A stretch of 41,770 nucleotides of DNA, taken from contig JAOUNB010000009.1 of assembly GCA_029881195.1 (NCBI GenBank), positions 1 to 41,770 of the forward strand, written 5' to 3'. Below the pieces are notes generated by a model. The model did no database searches, was not told the DNA's origin, and worked only from the letters and a program-made list of their open reading frames with translations. The stretch is from Candidatus Nitrosopumilus sp. Lineage in GTDB: Archaea > Thermoproteota > Nitrososphaeria > Nitrososphaerales > Nitrosopumilaceae. Shown here one piece after another: positions 18,906-27,887 of the stretch. The position numbers and the translations under genes were made by a program. Each line of letters starts with the position of its first letter. Position 1 is the stretch's first letter.

Positions 18906-20391
18906 CAATGTTAGAGTAACATATTCTGGATTAATAGCTTTTGCAGTAGCACTTTCTAGTGTATTTACTGGATTAATATTCACAACAATCGTCACCCGTC
19001 AACTATCTGTTGCAGAATTTGGTACATGGTCTTTGATTGGAAATATTATCACTTATTTCATAATTGGTGAAGGCATAATCACTTATTGGACAGTCAGGCA
19101 GATAGCAAGAGGCGAAAAAATTGGCCGAACAACTGTTTATTCAAGTATTGTATATTCATTTTTATGTATTCCAATTTTCCTAGTAATTGTCTTTACAATT
19201 GCAGATACTAGTAATGCAATTCTAAGCTCGATGATTTTAGCAACAATTCTTGTACCAGTATATGTTATAAACAAAGGAATAACAGCAATAAATCTTGGTA
19301 CCAAGCCTCAGGTTATCAGTTATGGTATCATAGCATTTGAGATATCAAAAATTCCCGCAGGTCTATCTTTTGTATATTTCCTTCAGATGGGTCTAGATGG
19401 AGCAATTTTTGCACTCTTGATTGCAAATATTCTAAAAATCAGCATTCAGATCTTTCTTACTAGAGAGGATATCCAAAATAGATTCAATCTAGATGTTGTT
19501 AAAAGATGGCTCAAAAATTCTTGGGTGTCAATGTATTCAACATTTCCTGACATACTTCAGTGGTTAGATATTTTACTATATCCGATCATTACGGGTTCTG
19601 TTGTTGGTCTTGCTTTCTTTAGTGTTTCAAACACAATAGCTTTCCTTACATATCACTCCAATCTAATTTCTCAAGGTCTTTATTCAAAATTACTTGGAGG
19701 AGGTAAAGCTAGACATCTGCAAGAAAACTTTGCACTTGTGTTATACTTTGCAATTCCATTATTGACAACATCCATAATTTTTTCCAAACCTATTCTTTTT
19801 TTGCTCAATCCAATATACCAGGAATCATCATTTGTTGTAATTTTACTTGCTTTTAAGACATTTTTCTTTACATTAGGTTTGACACTTCAAACTTCATTGT
19901 TAGCAATAGAAAAAATTGATTTGAAAGAAAATTCAACATTTTCTGAACTTGCAAAAAGTAAACTGATATTTGTTCCTACAATAAGATACATAAAACTAGG
20001 AATCTATCTTGCAGTTTTGATCATTCTGTTAGTCTTACTATCAGCCAAGAATTTACCTGAAAGTGAACTTGTAACAATATGGGCTGCTCTTTCTCTAGTT
20101 GTCGAAGTTCCTTTCTTTATTTTTGTGGTATTTTTAACAAAAAAATACATTCAATTCAAATTCCCAATCTCTAATTTCTTGAAATACTTGTTTGCATCCT
20201 TAGTAATGACATCTGTCTATTTTCTGACATCTAATTATCTGATAACATATGATAGCAGTATTTTCAAATTCTTACCTCCATTACTTTTACAATTAACCCT
20301 TTGCGCTGCCGTTTATCTTGGGATCACTTACATTATTGATGAGAAAACTCGTCAATTATTCAAATCAATAATATTTGAATTTAGAAGATAA
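18901..20391 (+). CDS. Wzx-like polysaccharide/lipid flippase family membrane protein
   Basis: 496 residues, with about 12-14 hydrophobic helices from residue 10 to 485. The overall pattern (VTRQLSVAEFGTWSLIGNII near the N-terminus, two halves of the helices) is that of the MOP superfamily of polysaccharide exporters. These proteins flip lipid-linked sugars across the membrane. The gene lies directly downstream of aglB, whose substrate is a lipid-linked glycan, so a role as the glycan flippase is an attractive inference. No substrate residue can be read from the sequence. A duplicated 26-nt segment precedes the start. Confidence 0.75.
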   Translation: MNNVRVTYSGLIAFAVALSSVFTGLIFTTIVTRQLSVAEFGTWSLIGNIITYFIIGEGIITYWTVRQIARGEKIGRTTVYSSIVYSFLCIPIFLVIVFTIADTSNAILSSMILATILVPVYVINKGITAINLGTKPQVISYGIIAFEISKIPAGLSFVYFLQMGLDGAIFALLIANILKISIQIFLTREDIQNRFNLDVVKRWLKNSWVSMYSTFPDILQWLDILLYPIITGSVVGLAFFSVSNTIAFLTYHSNLISQGLYSKLLGGGKARHLQENFALVLYFAIPLLTTSIIFSKPILFLLNPIYQESSFVVILLAFKTFFFTLGLTLQTSLLAIEKIDLKENSTFSELAKSKLIFVPTIRYIKLGIYLAVLIILLVLLSAKNLPESELVTIWAALSLVVEVPFFIFVVFLTKKYIQFKFPISNFLKYLFASLVMTSVYFLTSNYLITYDSSIFKFLPPLLLQLTLCAAVYLGITYIIDEKTRQLFKSIIFEFRR

Positions 20392-20602
20392 TGGAATTCT
20401 CATTTTAAAATATTTGATTAAAAAAGAATTTTTCAATAGTATTAGTTAACTAACTATGCACAGCTTAGCAATGTTATATCTAAAAAATACATGTAGATTA
20501 TGTTGAAATATGGCAATTTTCAGATAAAACTCATAAATTTCTAGAAATCTGCCAAAAATATGTACAGGGAAACAATCATACGATTTGAAACAGTGTTGAA
20601 AA

Positions 20603-21613
20603 TTACAAATTATTTTTAACAAAATTAATAGATTCTACAGGTGTTGGATCAATTCCTGATAAGACTGATCTGTAAATTGAAGCATAGTCTAAAAGATACA
20701 CCAGCCTCATTAATTTTGTTAAAATATTGCCTTCTCCTGAAAAAATTTCTTTATATTCTATATTTCTCCCATCAAAAAATTTCTTTAAGATTTGCCATCT
20801 CTCTTTTGTCTTGATATAATCATCAGCACCCTCAATCATTATCGGAATGACACTACTTTGTTGTTCCCATGAAACAATACCATTGTGAGACGATTCAACC
20901 ACGTCTTCTATTATTGCATGCATTTTTGCATTTTCTTGTAGTGAATTTTTGAATCTAATTGCTGCCGCTTGCAATCCTGCAGGATAATAAATCAATGGAA
21001 TTCCTGATATCCACTCTGCTAAATTTAATGCAGGATTATCTGCCGTTAAATTTTCCGAATTTATGCTACTACTTAATTTCTTCATCTCAACAATTGATTC
21101 AGAAATCTCATTCGTAGGGATTGGTATTACAGGATTTAACACCTTTAACATTGAATACAAAAATCTAGTAAATGATCCCCTTGGAGAATGTATTTTGGGA
21201 ATTTCTCTAAACTCTATTTTCTTCTTCATACAAAATTTTTCCATTTCCCCCCCTGATGAAAAAGAGATGACTTTACAATCTTGTCTGCTTGCAGAATCTA
21301 GTATTGTCAAAGTTTCATCAGTGTTACCAGAAACACTAGTAGTCACAACAAGAGTATCTGAATCAACAGTTTTTGGTAAAATATACCCTTTTACAATTGA
21401 AACATGAATATTTGTTTTTGATAAAATCGAGGAAAATATTGAACCAATAGACCCAGAACCACCCATACCTGCAAAAACCATATGATCTATTCCTTGAAAT
21501 TTTACTGGTTCTAACGATACATTATAGGATTCTTGGGCAATTTCTGGCCATCTATCATAAACTTCATACATTTTTTGACTGTCAAATTTTTGTAATGTTA
21601 GCAAATCAAGCAA
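20603..21613 (-). CDS. Bifunctional phosphoglucose/phosphomannose isomerase
   Basis: 336 residues from a TTG start. It interconverts glucose-6-phosphate, fructose-6-phosphate and mannose-6-phosphate, feeding gluconeogenesis and sugar-nucleotide synthesis. Two SIS domains are seen: the first has FAGMGGSGSIGS at about 47-58 and TTSVSGNTDETLTILD at about 90-105. The second carries SSHNGIVSWEQQ around 242-253, with the conserved His-Asn pair. RGSFTRFLYSMLK at about 145 is the family's central motif. The mannose product is relevant to the AglB and flippase genes nearby, though the gene is on the other strand. Confidence 0.92.
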   Translation of the reverse strand: MLDLLTLQKFDSQKMYEVYDRWPEIAQESYNVSLEPVKFQGIDHMVFAGMGGSGSIGSIFSSILSKTNIHVSIVKGYILPKTVDSDTLVVTTSVSGNTDETLTILDSASRQDCKVISFSSGGEMEKFCMKKKIEFREIPKIHSPRGSFTRFLYSMLKVLNPVIPIPTNEISESIVEMKKLSSSINSENLTADNPALNLAEWISGIPLIYYPAGLQAAAIRFKNSLQENAKMHAIIEDVVESSHNGIVSWEQQSSVIPIMIEGADDYIKTKERWQILKKFFDGRNIEYKEIFSGEGNILTKLMRLVYLLDYASIYRSVLSGIDPTPVESINFVKNNL

Positions 21614-21701
21614 GTATTTTTAAAAAATCAGATGAGGATATAACATTTGATAAAAATTTCTTAGGTTGATTTTAAATATAGTTCTAAAAGTTCTATCTTA
21701 A

Positions 21702-22766
21702 ATGGAAAATACCGATATCCAAATACATTCTTCATTAAGAACAGTAGAGTGGAAAGATAATAAAGTAATAATGATTGATCAAACTAAGTTACCTAATGAA
21801 CTTGTTTTTGTAGAATATCATGATTTTAATCAAGTAGCAAATGCCATCAAAAATTTGGTAGTAAGAGGGGCTCCTGCAATAGGTGTTTCTGGTGCATTTG
21901 GATTGGCATTGGCAGTTTTACAAAGCAATGCAACAACAAAGAATGAATTAATTTCAGATTTAGATAGTGCAAGAAAAATTCTTTTTGCAACTAGACCTAC
22001 TGCAGTAAACTTGGGTTGGGGGTTACAAAAAATCATGAATGTTGCGGAGTCTGGAAACTCAGTTGAACAGATTAAAGAATTAGTAATTTCTGAAGCTAAA
22101 AAAATAGCAGAGGAGGATATTGAAATAAACAAAGCAATGGGAAAGAATGGTTCTATTCTTTTTGATAATAATGACACCATAATGACACACTGTAACGCTG
22201 GTGCATTAGCTACAGTCGCATATGGGACGGCATTAGGTGTAATTAGAGCAACTAGAGAAAGTGGAAAAAATATCAAAGTAATAGCAACTGAGACAAGACC
22301 AATACAGCAGGGTTCGAGATTAACTGTTTTTGAATTAAAACATGACGGATTTGACGTTAGTTTAATCCCAGATACTGCTGTAGGTTACTCTATGGCAAAT
22401 GGATTAGTGAACAAAGTCGTAGTTGGTGCTGATAGAATTGTTAAAACTGGTCATGTTTTTAATAAAATTGGAACTTATCAAGTAGCTACAATGGCAAAAC
22501 AACATGGAATTCCGTTTTATGTTGCAGCACCACTATCTACTATTGATTTACAAAGCAAAGCTGAAGATGTAATCATTGAGATGAGAGAAGGTTCAGAAGT
22601 CACAGGAATTGGTGATAAAAAGACAGCGCCTGATGGTATCCATGTAATTAATCCTGCCTTTGATATGACTCCTCCTGAACTAATTTCAGGAATAATTACA
22701 GAAAAAGGTGTGGCTAGAGCTCCATACGAAGAATCGATTCCAAAATTATTTCAAGCTAATTTATAG
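21702..22766 (+). CDS. mtnA: S-methyl-5-thioribose-1-phosphate isomerase
   Basis: 354 residues. MtnA converts methylthioribose-1-phosphate to methylthioribulose-1-phosphate in methionine salvage, using eIF2B-like folding. Signature elements are LRTVEWKDNKVIMIDQTKLP, VRGAPAIGVSGAFG, HCNAGALATVAYGTALG with Cys164, and VVGADRI with Asp244; Cys and Asp are the catalytic pair. The alternative, ribose-1,5-bisphosphate isomerase of the archaeal AMP pathway, is related, but the RTVEW opening and VRGAPAIG favour MtnA. The DUF59-PqqD gene follows 35 nt later with its own promoter-like TTTTTATTG at about 22771-22779. Confidence 0.9.
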   Translation: MENTDIQIHSSLRTVEWKDNKVIMIDQTKLPNELVFVEYHDFNQVANAIKNLVVRGAPAIGVSGAFGLALAVLQSNATTKNELISDLDSARKILFATRPTAVNLGWGLQKIMNVAESGNSVEQIKELVISEAKKIAEEDIEINKAMGKNGSILFDNNDTIMTHCNAGALATVAYGTALGVIRATRESGKNIKVIATETRPIQQGSRLTVFELKHDGFDVSLIPDTAVGYSMANGLVNKVVVGADRIVKTGHVFNKIGTYQVATMAKQHGIPFYVAAPLSTIDLQSKAEDVIIEMREGSEVTGIGDKKTAPDGIHVINPAFDMTPPELISGIITEKGVARAPYEESIPKLFQANL

Positions 22767-22801
22767 AAAGTTTTTATTGTTTTTCTAAAGTTACTTACAA
22801 T

Positions 22802-23440
22802 ATGAGTACTGTTTCTCCACAAGCAATTGAAGATTCTTTAAAACAATGCATGGATCCTGAAGTTCCTCTAAATATTGTAGAGATGGGATTAATCTATGGA
22901 ATCGATGTTGCAGAAAATAATGATGTTAATATTAAAATGACAATGACCACACAAGGTTGTCCACTTCATGAAACTCTAGTTCAAGATGCAACAAGATATG
23001 CTAAAAAAGTTCCCGGAGTAAATAATGTCAAAATAGACATTGTATGGGAACCTGCATGGTCAATGGATAAAATGACTGAAGAGGGAAAAATGAAACTAAA
23101 AAGTATGGGTGCTGCCATGAACACTCCTGCACCCATTAATTATGAAACTGCGTTGCCTCAAGGCGTTGGAAAGCTAATACAACAAGAAGATGGTTCCATG
23201 GTTTTGGCAAATGAACATGAACAAGGATTTATGGTGAATCAAGCAATAGTAGATTTTTGGAAATCATGTAATGGGCAACGTAAAGTTACAGAATTAGTAG
23301 AAGTCTTTGCACAACAAACAGGTCTTCAAAGAAATCAAGTAGAAAAAGAAGTGATGCAATTATTGCAACAATTACGTGAAGGTGGACTGATTGCTATAGC
23401 AGGTCAACCTGACATACCAAATGTTGAATTTAAAAAATAA
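22802..23440 (+). CDS. MIP18/DUF59 iron-sulfur assembly protein fused to a PqqD-like domain
   Basis: 212 residues. Residues 1-105 are a MIP18/SufT-type domain: DPEVPLNIVEMGLIYGI, TMTTQGCPLHETLVQ with Cys53, and VNNVKIDIVWEPAWSMDKM. Such proteins help load iron-sulfur clusters onto targets. The linker (105-140) is rich in Ala, Pro and Gln. The C-terminal part (about 143-205: FMVNQAIVDFWKSCNGQRKV, then a leucine-rich helix and EGGLIAI) has the look of PqqD, the small winged helix that presents peptide to radical SAM enzymes. The fusion is unusual. The second domain is judged by eye from helix pattern and conserved positions, so it is less certain than the first. Confidence 0.8.
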   Translation: MSTVSPQAIEDSLKQCMDPEVPLNIVEMGLIYGIDVAENNDVNIKMTMTTQGCPLHETLVQDATRYAKKVPGVNNVKIDIVWEPAWSMDKMTEEGKMKLKSMGAAMNTPAPINYETALPQGVGKLIQQEDGSMVLANEHEQGFMVNQAIVDFWKSCNGQRKVTELVEVFAQQTGLQRNQVEKEVMQLLQQLREGGLIAIAGQPDIPNVEFKK

Positions 23441-23442
23441 TT

Positions 23443-24090
23443 CTAAAAAATATAATTCGAATTTGCACCATCAAAATTTATTGTAACGCCTGAAAGATAT
23501 TTTATTTTATTTTCAATTATGGATTTGACAAAATTTCCAATCTCTTGAGGTTCTCCTAGTCTTTTCATAGGTAAGGATTTTTTAAATTCTTTTACATTTT
23601 CTATTAATTCTTGTGTTCTATCCGTATTGATTGGACCTGGAGCAATATTGATACAATTGATATTTTTTTGAGCATATTCTTTGCTTAATACTTTGAAAAC
23701 TTCACTAAATGCTGCACGATATGCAGAAGATATTATTAATTTTGAATTTGGTTCTTTTATTACATTAGAACTGATCAAAAATATGTACCCATTATCATTA
23801 ATTTTAATATTTTGTAAAATGATACAAAATCCTAAAAATAATTGATTGTGATATAATTTCCAATCCTCTTCAGTAATTGTTGAAAATAGTTTTGGAGAAG
23901 GACCTCCAGTATTGAGAACAAGAATGTCAGTCTGTGTATTTTTCTTTAAAAATTTTTTCACACTACACAAATCTGATGTGTCAACATCTTTTTTAGATGT
24001 TGCAAAAACATCGATATTTATTGATTTTAGACAATCTGCTATTGCTTTTCCTATTCCCCTTGAGCCCCCAAGAACTATTGCTCTAGTCAT
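23443..24090 (-). CDS. Short-chain dehydrogenase/reductase-like protein with altered active site
   Basis: 215 residues. A Rossmann fold with LGGSRGIGKAIADCL at 7-21 and LNTGGP at 59-64 in place of NNAG. In the usual YxxxK catalytic motif only Tyr124 is present (SSAYRAAFSEV); the Lys position is Phe128. The Ser region (LISSNVIKEP) and the later APGPINTDRT element, which follows the nicotinamide, are normal. Proteins with NTGGP and a disrupted YxxxK form a divergent SDR group of uncertain activity. It may bind NAD(P) without classical catalysis. It converges on the DUF59-PqqD gene with a 2-nt gap. Confidence 0.8.
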   Translation of the reverse strand: MTRAIVLGGSRGIGKAIADCLKSINIDVFATSKKDVDTSDLCSVKKFLKKNTQTDILVLNTGGPSPKLFSTITEEDWKLYHNQLFLGFCIILQNIKINDNGYIFLISSNVIKEPNSKLIISSAYRAAFSEVFKVLSKEYAQKNINCINIAPGPINTDRTQELIENVKEFKKSLPMKRLGEPQEIGNFVKSIIENKIKYLSGVTINFDGANSNYIF

Positions 24091-24344
24091 GTTTTCCCAA
24101 TAAACTTGATAATTAAATTTCTTTAGTAAACAAAATCGTTCTTATTAAATCAAAAAATTCTCTCTGAACTGATTCATTGTTTAATCATTGAGCAAAAATC
24201 AAAACTGGATTAGCTTGCACAAACGCTATATTTTTTCACCAAATTGTTTGTATTAGTAATCTTGGGAGCTCAAACATTTTTTTCACTAAAATACACCATG
24301 ATGGAATCTCTGTACAGGGATTGCTCTATAGAGGCAAGATATCA

Positions 24345-25955
24345 ATGAATTATCCCTACGGCCTTTCACGCAACCCCTATCCTAGCAGTCCCACCCCAAC
24401 TGAAAAGGATGCACAAATTCTTGGAGGAACTAGGCACATACAAGCCAAAGAATCAATTTTAGAATGCATAAAGGATCTATACAGACAATCATCCAAGCAT
24501 CAATCCCATGATAATGACTTTAGACTAATCACAGTAATTCAGGATGTAGGGTGTGGAAAAACGCATCTTGCTTTGCACATCAAGGGGTTAAGACTAAGAC
24601 AAAATATAGAAAGCACCTATGTGGATCTGGCAACAATTTCTCCTAAAACAAAGGAAAGTTTGTATGATGCAATAATGGCAGGATTCAACAAATCTACATT
24701 TGAGGAACTCAGGGAAAAATTCCTAAAAGACATCTGCGACAAGGCAGACAAGGGTGATCCGCTAGCAAAAAAAGCGCTAGGCTATAAGTTTGTAGACAAA
24801 CTACTTGGAACAACAATCCAAGACAAAACTGACGACATACTAAATAATAAAAAAATGCATTCAAGTGAGAATTTAAAAAAATATTTGGCCTCTAACTATA
24901 CCTCACATGAGTCACTAGTAATTCAAAACATCATTGACAAGATATTTGAACCGATATCAAACCTGGATGAATTTTTAGGAAGACTGTCAGCCATTTCCAA
25001 ATTCAGCCATAACCTTCTTGGTAAAGTTACAGTTTACACATTTGATGAGCTAGATGCAGATCCAAGTTCTGCTGAAATTGTAAAATCAATAATCAACAGA
25101 CACATTCCGTCTTCTGTTGTTATGCTTATTGCAACTCCAGATGAATATTCTGAAATCAAAGAGACCAACGTATCCCTGTTTGACAGACTGGAAAAGGCAA
25201 ACTACAAGATTGATCTGGCAGGTTCAAATTCAATAGACGAACTCTCTGAAATCGCAATAGAATACATCAAGCAAAACAAAAAGAGTGAGAGGTTCACCAA
25301 AAAGCAGCAAAATGACTTGACAGGCAAAATCAGGGTACTGTGTGATGAATTCCCTGATTTTACAAGTGTGCGATCATTAACCAACATTTTGTATCATGCT
25401 ATGGAAAAATCCTGCCAATTAAACCATGAAGAGATCTCTGAAGAGGCACTTGATGAAACTATCAAGAATGCATTTCCTGGATTAAAGATACATGATAGCA
25501 TTTTAGATGTCCCGATAGGACAATTTTTGAAATTGAGACTAGAATCTACAGAAAGCAAATTTCAATCAAAGATAAAAGAGGCAATTTCAAACCTTGTTAA
25601 TTTTGCACATGATACAGGAAAGATAACAAAGCCTGAAAACTCAAAGCGAATGCTGGATGCAATTTACACTGATCAGTACGGGACGAAGATAGGAATTGCA
25701 GTAATAATGGGAAAGGATCACGCTAAGAATTCAGCATCTATTGAGAATGTTCTAAAAGCATCTGCCTTTGTAGACAAGCTGTTGATACTTACAAATACCA
25801 ATGTCCCAAAAAATCCACAAGCTACAATCATCAATATTGATAAAGTAAAAATGGTTGATTTGCTTTACTTTAGTAGCAGATACTCTGATAACAAGATCCT
25901 AGAGCCAGAAAATGAAAAAATCCACACTTTAGCCAAGACTATCTCTATCATCTAA
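24345..25955 (+). CDS. AAA/ORC-like ATPase of unknown function
   Basis: 536 residues from the ATG at 24345; an upstream in-frame TTG at 24321 is less likely. The start NYPYGLSRNPYPSSPTPTE is a proline-rich leader seen in some standalone ATPases. Walker A is VGCGKTH at about 68-74, with Gln in place of the first Gly of GxxxxGKT. Walker B is VTVYTFDELDAD at about 233, followed by a sensor-like MLIATPDEY. Residues about 330-420 resemble a winged-helix or lid region. Residues about 420-536 form a separate alpha/beta domain, with the motif LDAIYTDQYGTKIGIAVIMGK, that could be nuclease-like, but I see no complete catalytic set. No partner gene sits beside it. The family is unknown to me. Confidence 0.6.
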   Translation: MNYPYGLSRNPYPSSPTPTEKDAQILGGTRHIQAKESILECIKDLYRQSSKHQSHDNDFRLITVIQDVGCGKTHLALHIKGLRLRQNIESTYVDLATISPKTKESLYDAIMAGFNKSTFEELREKFLKDICDKADKGDPLAKKALGYKFVDKLLGTTIQDKTDDILNNKKMHSSENLKKYLASNYTSHESLVIQNIIDKIFEPISNLDEFLGRLSAISKFSHNLLGKVTVYTFDELDADPSSAEIVKSIINRHIPSSVVMLIATPDEYSEIKETNVSLFDRLEKANYKIDLAGSNSIDELSEIAIEYIKQNKKSERFTKKQQNDLTGKIRVLCDEFPDFTSVRSLTNILYHAMEKSCQLNHEEISEEALDETIKNAFPGLKIHDSILDVPIGQFLKLRLESTESKFQSKIKEAISNLVNFAHDTGKITKPENSKRMLDAIYTDQYGTKIGIAVIMGKDHAKNSASIENVLKASAFVDKLLILTNTNVPKNPQATIINIDKVKMVDLLYFSSRYSDNKILEPENEKIHTLAKTISII

Positions 25956-26435
25956 ACTCTGATTTTCATGGATTTACAAAGATGAAATTTTACTAATCAA
26001 AGAGAAATATCTTGAAGAAAATCAAAATGTTATTTCATTTTACTGTAAAAATTAATAATACAATAGGATGTTGATTTTTAATCAAAATCTTCATCACTTT
26101 CATAATCAAAGTCAAAATCTTCATCATCTGATGTTCTAATTCGATCTAAAATCACAATGAGCCTTTTTCGTATTTATAAATAAACACTATTCAATTTGAC
26201 ATAATCTTGTGCAAAGAAAATTAGCTGATTCCATATGTATGTAAACTCAATTAGTTATGAATAACCAAACTATGTTCAAAATACGTACAGGTTTAATCGT
26301 ACGAGAATAAATGTCAGTGAAGTGATTACCTTGGATAAAAAGAAAAAATAACAAGACGAATAATCCCTACTTAAATTCTTGATTAACCATCTTTCATTTT
26401 TTGATAGAAATTTTTACTTGGAGATTTTTTACTGC
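25956..26435. other. AT-rich intergenic region with a possible micro-gene
   Basis: Only one element stands out: the acidic 25-codon frame at 26078-26155 with a TATA box next to it. The rest is low-complexity AT-rich DNA. The neighbouring genes point toward this interval (AAA-type ATPase) or are transcribed toward it (hypothetical gene at 26436), so it is a convergent region that may also hold transcription ends. Confidence 0.5.
26078..26155 (-). CDS. Possible 25-residue acidic micro-protein
   Basis: GTG-to-TAA frame starting VILDRIRTSDDEDFDFDY and ending ESDEDFD, with the DEDFD motif twice. Almost half the residues are acidic. A TATA box (TTTATAAATA on the minus strand at about 26171-26180) lies some 20 nt upstream, close to leaderless spacing. 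Short GTG frames can be chance, and the acidic repeat could equally belong to a small RNA. It is listed as a candidate only. Confidence 0.3.
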   Translation of the reverse strand: MILDRIRTSDDEDFDFDYESDEDFD

Positions 26436-26696
26436 TTAGATTTCTTTAATTTTTGTTATTGTCCCTAATACTGAATCCATTTGGATAATTGCTTTTTTTT
26501 CTTTCCATCCAAGTGCAACATACCAATCACCTGAATCACTGTGATATTTTGTTTCTAACGTCCTGATTTTTTCTGGTATGATGTCATATTTTTTTGCAAT
26601 TCCAGATACCGCAAGAGCAATAGCATCTTTTTCTTTTTCTAGTCTTCTTTTCATTAAACCTATTCCTGGACTCATATTATGACTACATTCTATCAT
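26436..26696 (-). CDS. Small hypothetical protein, possibly PepSY-like
   Basis: 86 residues from the first ATG; a second ATG at 26654 (MKRRLEKEKD) would give 72 residues and may be the true start, since the 14 residues before it show no domain. A charged amphipathic helix (about 15-45) leads to a strand region ending GDWYVALGWKEKKAIIQMDS and GTITKIKEI. The last 35 residues resemble one PepSY repeat (Trp, then a paired strand and a D-x-x-x-G turn). There is no signal peptide. Function is unknown. Confidence 0.45.
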   Translation of the reverse strand: MIECSHNMSPGIGLMKRRLEKEKDAIALAVSGIAKKYDIIPEKIRTLETKYHSDSGDWYVALGWKEKKAIIQMDSVLGTITKIKEI

Positions 26697-26795
26697 CTAA
26701 TATAGTTAATTCACAAAATTACTCATAATATTGAATTCTTCTAATTGACATCAATACAATATTTGAAATAGCTATTAATGTGATGAAATAATAAA

Positions 26796-27389
26796 ATGAG
26801 ACTAATTCAAAAATTATCTATTTTCCGACTTGCGAAATCAAGTACACTTGTTTCATTGATATCAATTCTGGCAGTTATTGGTCCTGTGATAGTAGTCTCT
26901 GCAGGTTTTTGGGATGCTATATCCCATCTTCAAAAGGAACCTGAATTTTTTTGGAGTCCATCTCATATGGTAGTATACACTGGCGTCTCTATGACTAGCT
27001 GTGCTGCAATTATGGGATGTATATTGATACTTCGAAAATCAGTTCATGGTTCTCTTAAACTCGGAATCAATCTTGTTATTGTTGGATCTGTTCTTCAAAT
27101 TGTTGCAGGTTTTGGCGATTCATTATCCCATGATGTATTTGGAATTGATGGACTAATATCTTGGTCTCACCAACCATTAGAATTTGGACTAGTTCTTGCA
27201 TCATTAGGGGGAGTGTTGATATTAAAAAACAGAGAACATACTAATCTCAAAGTATTTCTTCCTTTTTCAATTATGGCCTTTTTGTTTTTTACAACTTGGC
27301 TACTTTTTAATCTGATATTGATATTTGGACACATCATTCAATGTATTCAAATCTATGAAATATTTTCTTCAGGCTGTTCTATATTGTAA
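26796..27389 (+). CDS. Multi-span membrane protein, possibly truncated
   Basis: 197 residues with about five membrane segments (22-40, 55-80, 88-108, 128-145, 155-180). A loop near 38-65 holds GFWDAISHLQKEPEFFWSPSH, followed by VVYTGVSM. The conserved-looking WD, SH, PE and PSH residues could bind metal on one face of the membrane. A second pair, GDSLSHDVFG and WSHQPLEFG, repeats the SH pattern. The last 37 bases overlap the opposite-strand gene at 27353, and the C-terminus CSIL ends abruptly after a hydrophobic helix. This suggests either a normal convergent overlap or loss of a longer C-terminus. Function unknown. Confidence 0.6.
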   Translation: MRLIQKLSIFRLAKSSTLVSLISILAVIGPVIVVSAGFWDAISHLQKEPEFFWSPSHMVVYTGVSMTSCAAIMGCILILRKSVHGSLKLGINLVIVGSVLQIVAGFGDSLSHDVFGIDGLISWSHQPLEFGLVLASLGGVLILKNREHTNLKVFLPFSIMAFLFFTTWLLFNLILIFGHIIQCIQIYEIFSSGCSIL

Positions 27390-27844
27390 TTTTTTATTTT
27401 CATGTATGACACTATCATCATTCCCAAAGCTCCTACTAATATTGTAATTCCTGCTGGTATCATTTTCTGAGAATTTGTATTGCCAAATTCTATTTGTAAA
27501 TCAATTTGATTTTTTGAAATATTTGTAATTTTTACAGTGTATATACCACTTTCACTAAAATCAAAATACCCAACTGACATTTTTGTCTGAACTTTTTGTT
27601 CTTTAATTACATTATCATCATTATCTAATATCTGAACAAATATTTCTTCTCCTGCAAATCCTGGCAAGTACAACTTATAATATCCTATATCGACACCTGA
27701 AAATTCTGATTTTACTTCAATTGAATTTGATTGTTTTAATAAAATCGAATCATGCATTTTTTCAGTTTCATTAAAAATTAACGATACCCAAATCATTCCT
27801 ACAATCAATAATATTGTTGAAATCTTGAATGGTGATATCTTCAT
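27353..27844 (-). CDS. Membrane-anchored extracytoplasmic beta-domain protein
   Basis: 163 residues with a hydrophobic segment at the N-terminus (8-25) and another near the C-terminus (133-150). The stretch between (about 30-130) is rich in beta strands: YYKLYLPGFAGEEIFVQILD and VGYFDFSESGIYTVKITNIS. It looks like a small extracellular beta-sandwich, perhaps like PPC or GOLD domains. I cannot name a family. Its 3' end overlaps the convergent membrane-protein gene by 37 bases. Its 5' end faces the tRNA-Arg gene, which lies about 44 bases upstream on the same strand. Confidence 0.55.
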   Translation of the reverse strand: MKISPFKISTILLIVGMIWVSLIFNETEKMHDSILLKQSNSIEVKSEFSGVDIGYYKLYLPGFAGEEIFVQILDNDDNVIKEQKVQTKMSVGYFDFSESGIYTVKITNISKNQIDLQIEFGNTNSQKMIPAGITILVGALGMMIVSYMKIKNYNIEQPEENIS

Positions 27845-27887
27845 TTAATGAAGAAGAAGAATAACTTACTTAATAAGAAAATCTAAA

